The notes below the pieces were generated by a model. It made no database searches, was not told the origin of the DNA, and saw nothing but the letters and a program-made list of their open reading frames with translations. Source: Euryarchaeota archaeon UBA52 (GTDB lineage Archaea > Thermoplasmatota > Poseidoniia > Poseidoniales > Thalassarchaeaceae). From it: a stretch of 7,584 bases of DNA. Position 1 is the stretch's first letter; every line of letters starts with the position of its first letter. Location of the stretch: assembly GCA_002505455.1 (NCBI GenBank), contig DAVB01000024.1, positions 1 through 7,584 on the forward strand. The letters are read 5' to 3'. Below are positions 5,665-7,584 of this stretch, in pieces. The position numbers were made by a program, and so were the translations under genes.

Positions 5665-5715
5665 TCGGCCGAATAAGCACGTCGTAATGTGAAGGGAACT
5701 TCCTCTGCTCCTTGG

Positions 5716-7584
5716 ATGAATTATTTTGCCCATAAAGAGTCTCGTGATCAACAAGGAGAGTTCATGGAGGCATCTGCAAGAGCTCTTCTCGAAGGGCGTA
5801 CAATAATTGCGGAGGCACCCACGGGACTTGGAAAAACAGCTGCTGTTATTGCTGCTTCTGTCTATGCCTCCAGGTGCTCGGAAAGCGTTTCAAAGATCCT
5901 TTTCCTCACAGGTAGACAAAGTCAGCACAGAATTGTGGTTGATACGATCTTAAGTCTGAATGACCGGCTCCCGCCTGAAGTGCCTAAAGTCTCAGTTGTG
6001 GATCTAATAGGTCGGGAATCCATGTGTGGTAAATTGGATATGCAGAGGCAATGCTATTGCGAGGAAGATACGCCTCATGAAGCCCTGGGCTCCAGAAGGT
6101 CGAGGCTCAGAAAATGGATTGGGGAGCGACCAAGACATGTTGAAGATACGATACGCAGAGGGCGCGCAGAGGGTACTTGCCCATATCACTGCTCGATTGA
6201 AGCTGCCAGGGAATCGGAAATCATAGTGCTGGACTATAATCACGTCTTTGTGGATTCTGTGAGTCGATCTTCGCTGTCGTCGATGTCCATAGATCTTGAT
6301 TCATCTATACTGATTGTAGATGAGGCACATAATCTTCCAGACCGGATAAGAATGGGGTTGGAACTCAGACTAACAAAGAATATGGTCAATGCTGCCAGGT
6401 ACGAAATGGAAGAATATCAAGAGGTGTCAGAACGTGACGGCGTATCTGATAGTGAGCTCTCTAGGATAGGATCCTCGATAGCGTCAATGAGGAGATTAGG
6501 AGATGGGATTGAACGATGGATGTCAACTGAGAAGAAGAGGCTCGAAGAGACTGAAGCCGATGACATGCTCGTAAATTCATCAGAACTGATCCAAGTTCTC
6601 CGTTCTTCGCTTTCATCCTCCCTAGAAGGTGGCGAATGGGAAAAGGGGATGTCGCAGCTCATGAGGGTCTTGACAGAGGTACGTGTCGAAGAAAGCGGTG
6701 ATGATGAGGATTCTGAGACTTCTTGCAGCAGGCTTTTCTCATTTCTCGATAACTTATCCAGATTTGAGTCTTCAGAAGCTATGGCCCTAGTTTTCGATTT
6801 GCTAGTAGACGAGGGGCGGGTTACGAGTTGTCTTCTAGACCCATCAGTAGTATCTTCTGAGTTGATATCTAGCTGCTCGGGTTCGATATTGATGTCAGGG
6901 ACATTGCATCCCACGTCTATGTACGCTGATACGCTTGGAATAGATCGTGATTCTTCTATTGAGGTGATTTACTCATCCCCCTTTTCTCCCGACAGGCGGC
7001 CAGCAATTATCGCCTCTGATGTGACCACCCGCTACGCAGAACGTGGAAATTTGAACACGAAGAAAATTCGAGAGCATATTGGAGCAGTTCTCGGTTCCGC
7101 GCCCAGCAATGTTGCAGTATTCACAACTAGCTATGGCATCTTGAACGAAATCCTAGAAGATAGGGGTTGGATAAACAGATCATTCAGGATAAAGGAAGAG
7201 AGTCCAGAAATGGGGAAGAGCGATGTTTCAAAAGTCCTCAAGAGTCTAGAAGAAGGTGGCGGCAAGAATGTTCTTTTCGGCGTTATGGGTGGTCGTTTTT
7301 CAGAGGGGGTTGACTATTCAGGAGGAATACTTTCAGCAGCAATATGTGTTGGTTTGCCATTGCCGCCTCCCTCATCACGACAAAGTGCCACTCTGGAATA
7401 TATGTCTCAAAGATTTGGTCGTGAGAAGGGGTGGAGATATGCAGCAGGTCAGCCGGCTGTAAATTCAGTACTACAGGCAATGGGGAGGCCGATAAGGAAG
7501 GAGGAAGATCGCGCTATTCTTGTTATGCTCGAGAAGCGTTTCGGCGAAAGGGCGTACTCCAGACTTCTCCCCGACAGTCTTGTC
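5716..7584 (+). CDS. xpd: XPD/Rad3-family Fe-S DNA helicase (3' end outside window)
   Basis: The frame is open to the right edge (623 codons seen) and is probably close to complete. Superfamily 2 motifs appear in order: Q-like region YFAHKESRDQQGEFM, Walker A EAPTGLGKTAAV (33-44), cysteines of an iron-sulfur domain (C104, C113, C115, C155, C159, with TCPYHC), YNHVF (174-178), Walker B VDEAHN (201-206), a long helical arch-like insert with an acidic patch (GDDEDSE), motif III LMSGTLHP (392-399), motif IV NVAVFTTSY, motif V FGVMGGRFSEGVDY (521-534) and motif VI QAMGRPIR (587-594). These enzymes are 5'-to-3' DNA helicases that act in repair; a DinG-like role is the alternative within the same family. 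The ATG at 5716 places the conserved region right at the N-terminus; a GTG at 5689 would add nine residues, and a stop lies in frame at 5674. Neither start has a good Shine-Dalgarno site. The gene lies downstream of the RHH gene on the same strand. Confidence 0.93.
   Translation, partial: MNYFAHKESRDQQGEFMEASARALLEGRTIIAEAPTGLGKTAAVIAASVYASRCSESVSKILFLTGRQSQHRIVVDTILSLNDRLPPEVPKVSVVDLIGRESMCGKLDMQRQCYCEEDTPHEALGSRRSRLRKWIGERPRHVEDTIRRGRAEGTCPYHCSIEAARESEIIVLDYNHVFVDSVSRSSLSSMSIDLDSSILIVDEAHNLPDRIRMGLELRLTKNMVNAARYEMEEYQEVSERDGVSDSELSRIGSSIASMRRLGDGIERWMSTEKKRLEETEADDMLVNSSELIQVLRSSLSSSLEGGEWEKGMSQLMRVLTEVRVEESGDDEDSETSCSRLFSFLDNLSRFESSEAMALVFDLLVDEGRVTSCLLDPSVVSSELISSCSGSILMSGTLHPTSMYADTLGIDRDSSIEVIYSSPFSPDRRPAIIASDVTTRYAERGNLNTKKIREHIGAVLGSAPSNVAVFTTSYGILNEILEDRGWINRSFRIKEESPEMGKSDVSKVLKSLEEGGGKNVLFGVMGGRFSEGVDYSGGILSAAICVGLPLPPPSSRQSATLEYMSQRFGREKGWRYAAGQPAVNSVLQAMGRPIRKEEDRAILVMLEKRFGERAYSRLLPDSLV

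Noticed and set aside
5426..5680. An 84-codon minus-strand open frame across the RHH-helicase gap.
   Set aside because: It starts at a GTG without a ribosome binding site, overlaps the RHH 3' end and has a low-complexity Ser/Pro/His-rich C-terminus.
6026..6226. A short plus-strand open frame inside the helicase gene.
   Set aside because: It overlaps the Fe-S domain coding sequence in another frame and has no support of its own.
6417..6914. A 165-codon minus-strand open frame inside the helicase gene.
   Set aside because: It is Ser-rich and lies opposite a conserved helicase frame with all motifs, so it is a shadow.

Overview
The window looks archaeal, most likely a planktonic euryarchaeon of the Thermoplasmata / Marine Group II (Poseidoniales) type. 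This is inferred from the mix of genes: an XPD/Rad3-family Fe-S helicase, a COG1078-type HD phosphohydrolase and a ribbon-helix-helix regulator sit beside a bacterial-type hexameric glutamate dehydrogenase and a long-type PurC. AGA/AGG arginine codons are frequent, and the intergenic spaces are short with AT-rich, TATA-like elements. No single marker proves the lineage. I saw no rRNA, tRNA, CRISPR array, IS element or phage gene.

Layout. (1) Positions 2-1202, plus strand: the C-terminal part of a single-pass membrane protein, cut by the left edge, followed 10 nt later by an unrecognised 208-aa soluble protein. (2) Positions 1199-4987, minus strand: reading in the direction of transcription, an HD-domain phosphohydrolase, then gdhA, then purC. 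purC converges on the 208-aa gene and shares a CTAG that supplies both stop codons. (3) Positions 4988-5087: a divergent AT-rich intergenic region with three 11-bp-spaced TACA repeats and an overlapping 20-bp near-palindrome, flanked by TATA-like sequences pointing both ways. (4) Positions 5088-7584, plus strand: a 121-aa protein that appears to carry two ribbon-helix-helix domains in tandem, a 262-nt interval with a possible 55-codon gene and a strong G-rich hairpin, and an XPD-like helicase that runs off the right edge.

How the genes may work together. gdhA (ammonium assimilation into glutamate) and purC (purine synthesis, step using aspartate) are housekeeping nitrogen/nucleotide enzymes. 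The HD protein resembles SAMHD1/dGTPase-like nucleotide hydrolases. It is divergent from the RHH regulator across what looks like an operator, so the RHH protein is the obvious candidate regulator of itself and of the HD gene. The downstream helicase suggests a possible link between nucleotide-pool control and DNA repair, but that link rests only on gene order.

The most interesting part is the 4988-5715 segment: the repeat operator, the two-RHH protein, the small gene with its hairpin, and the leader of the helicase.
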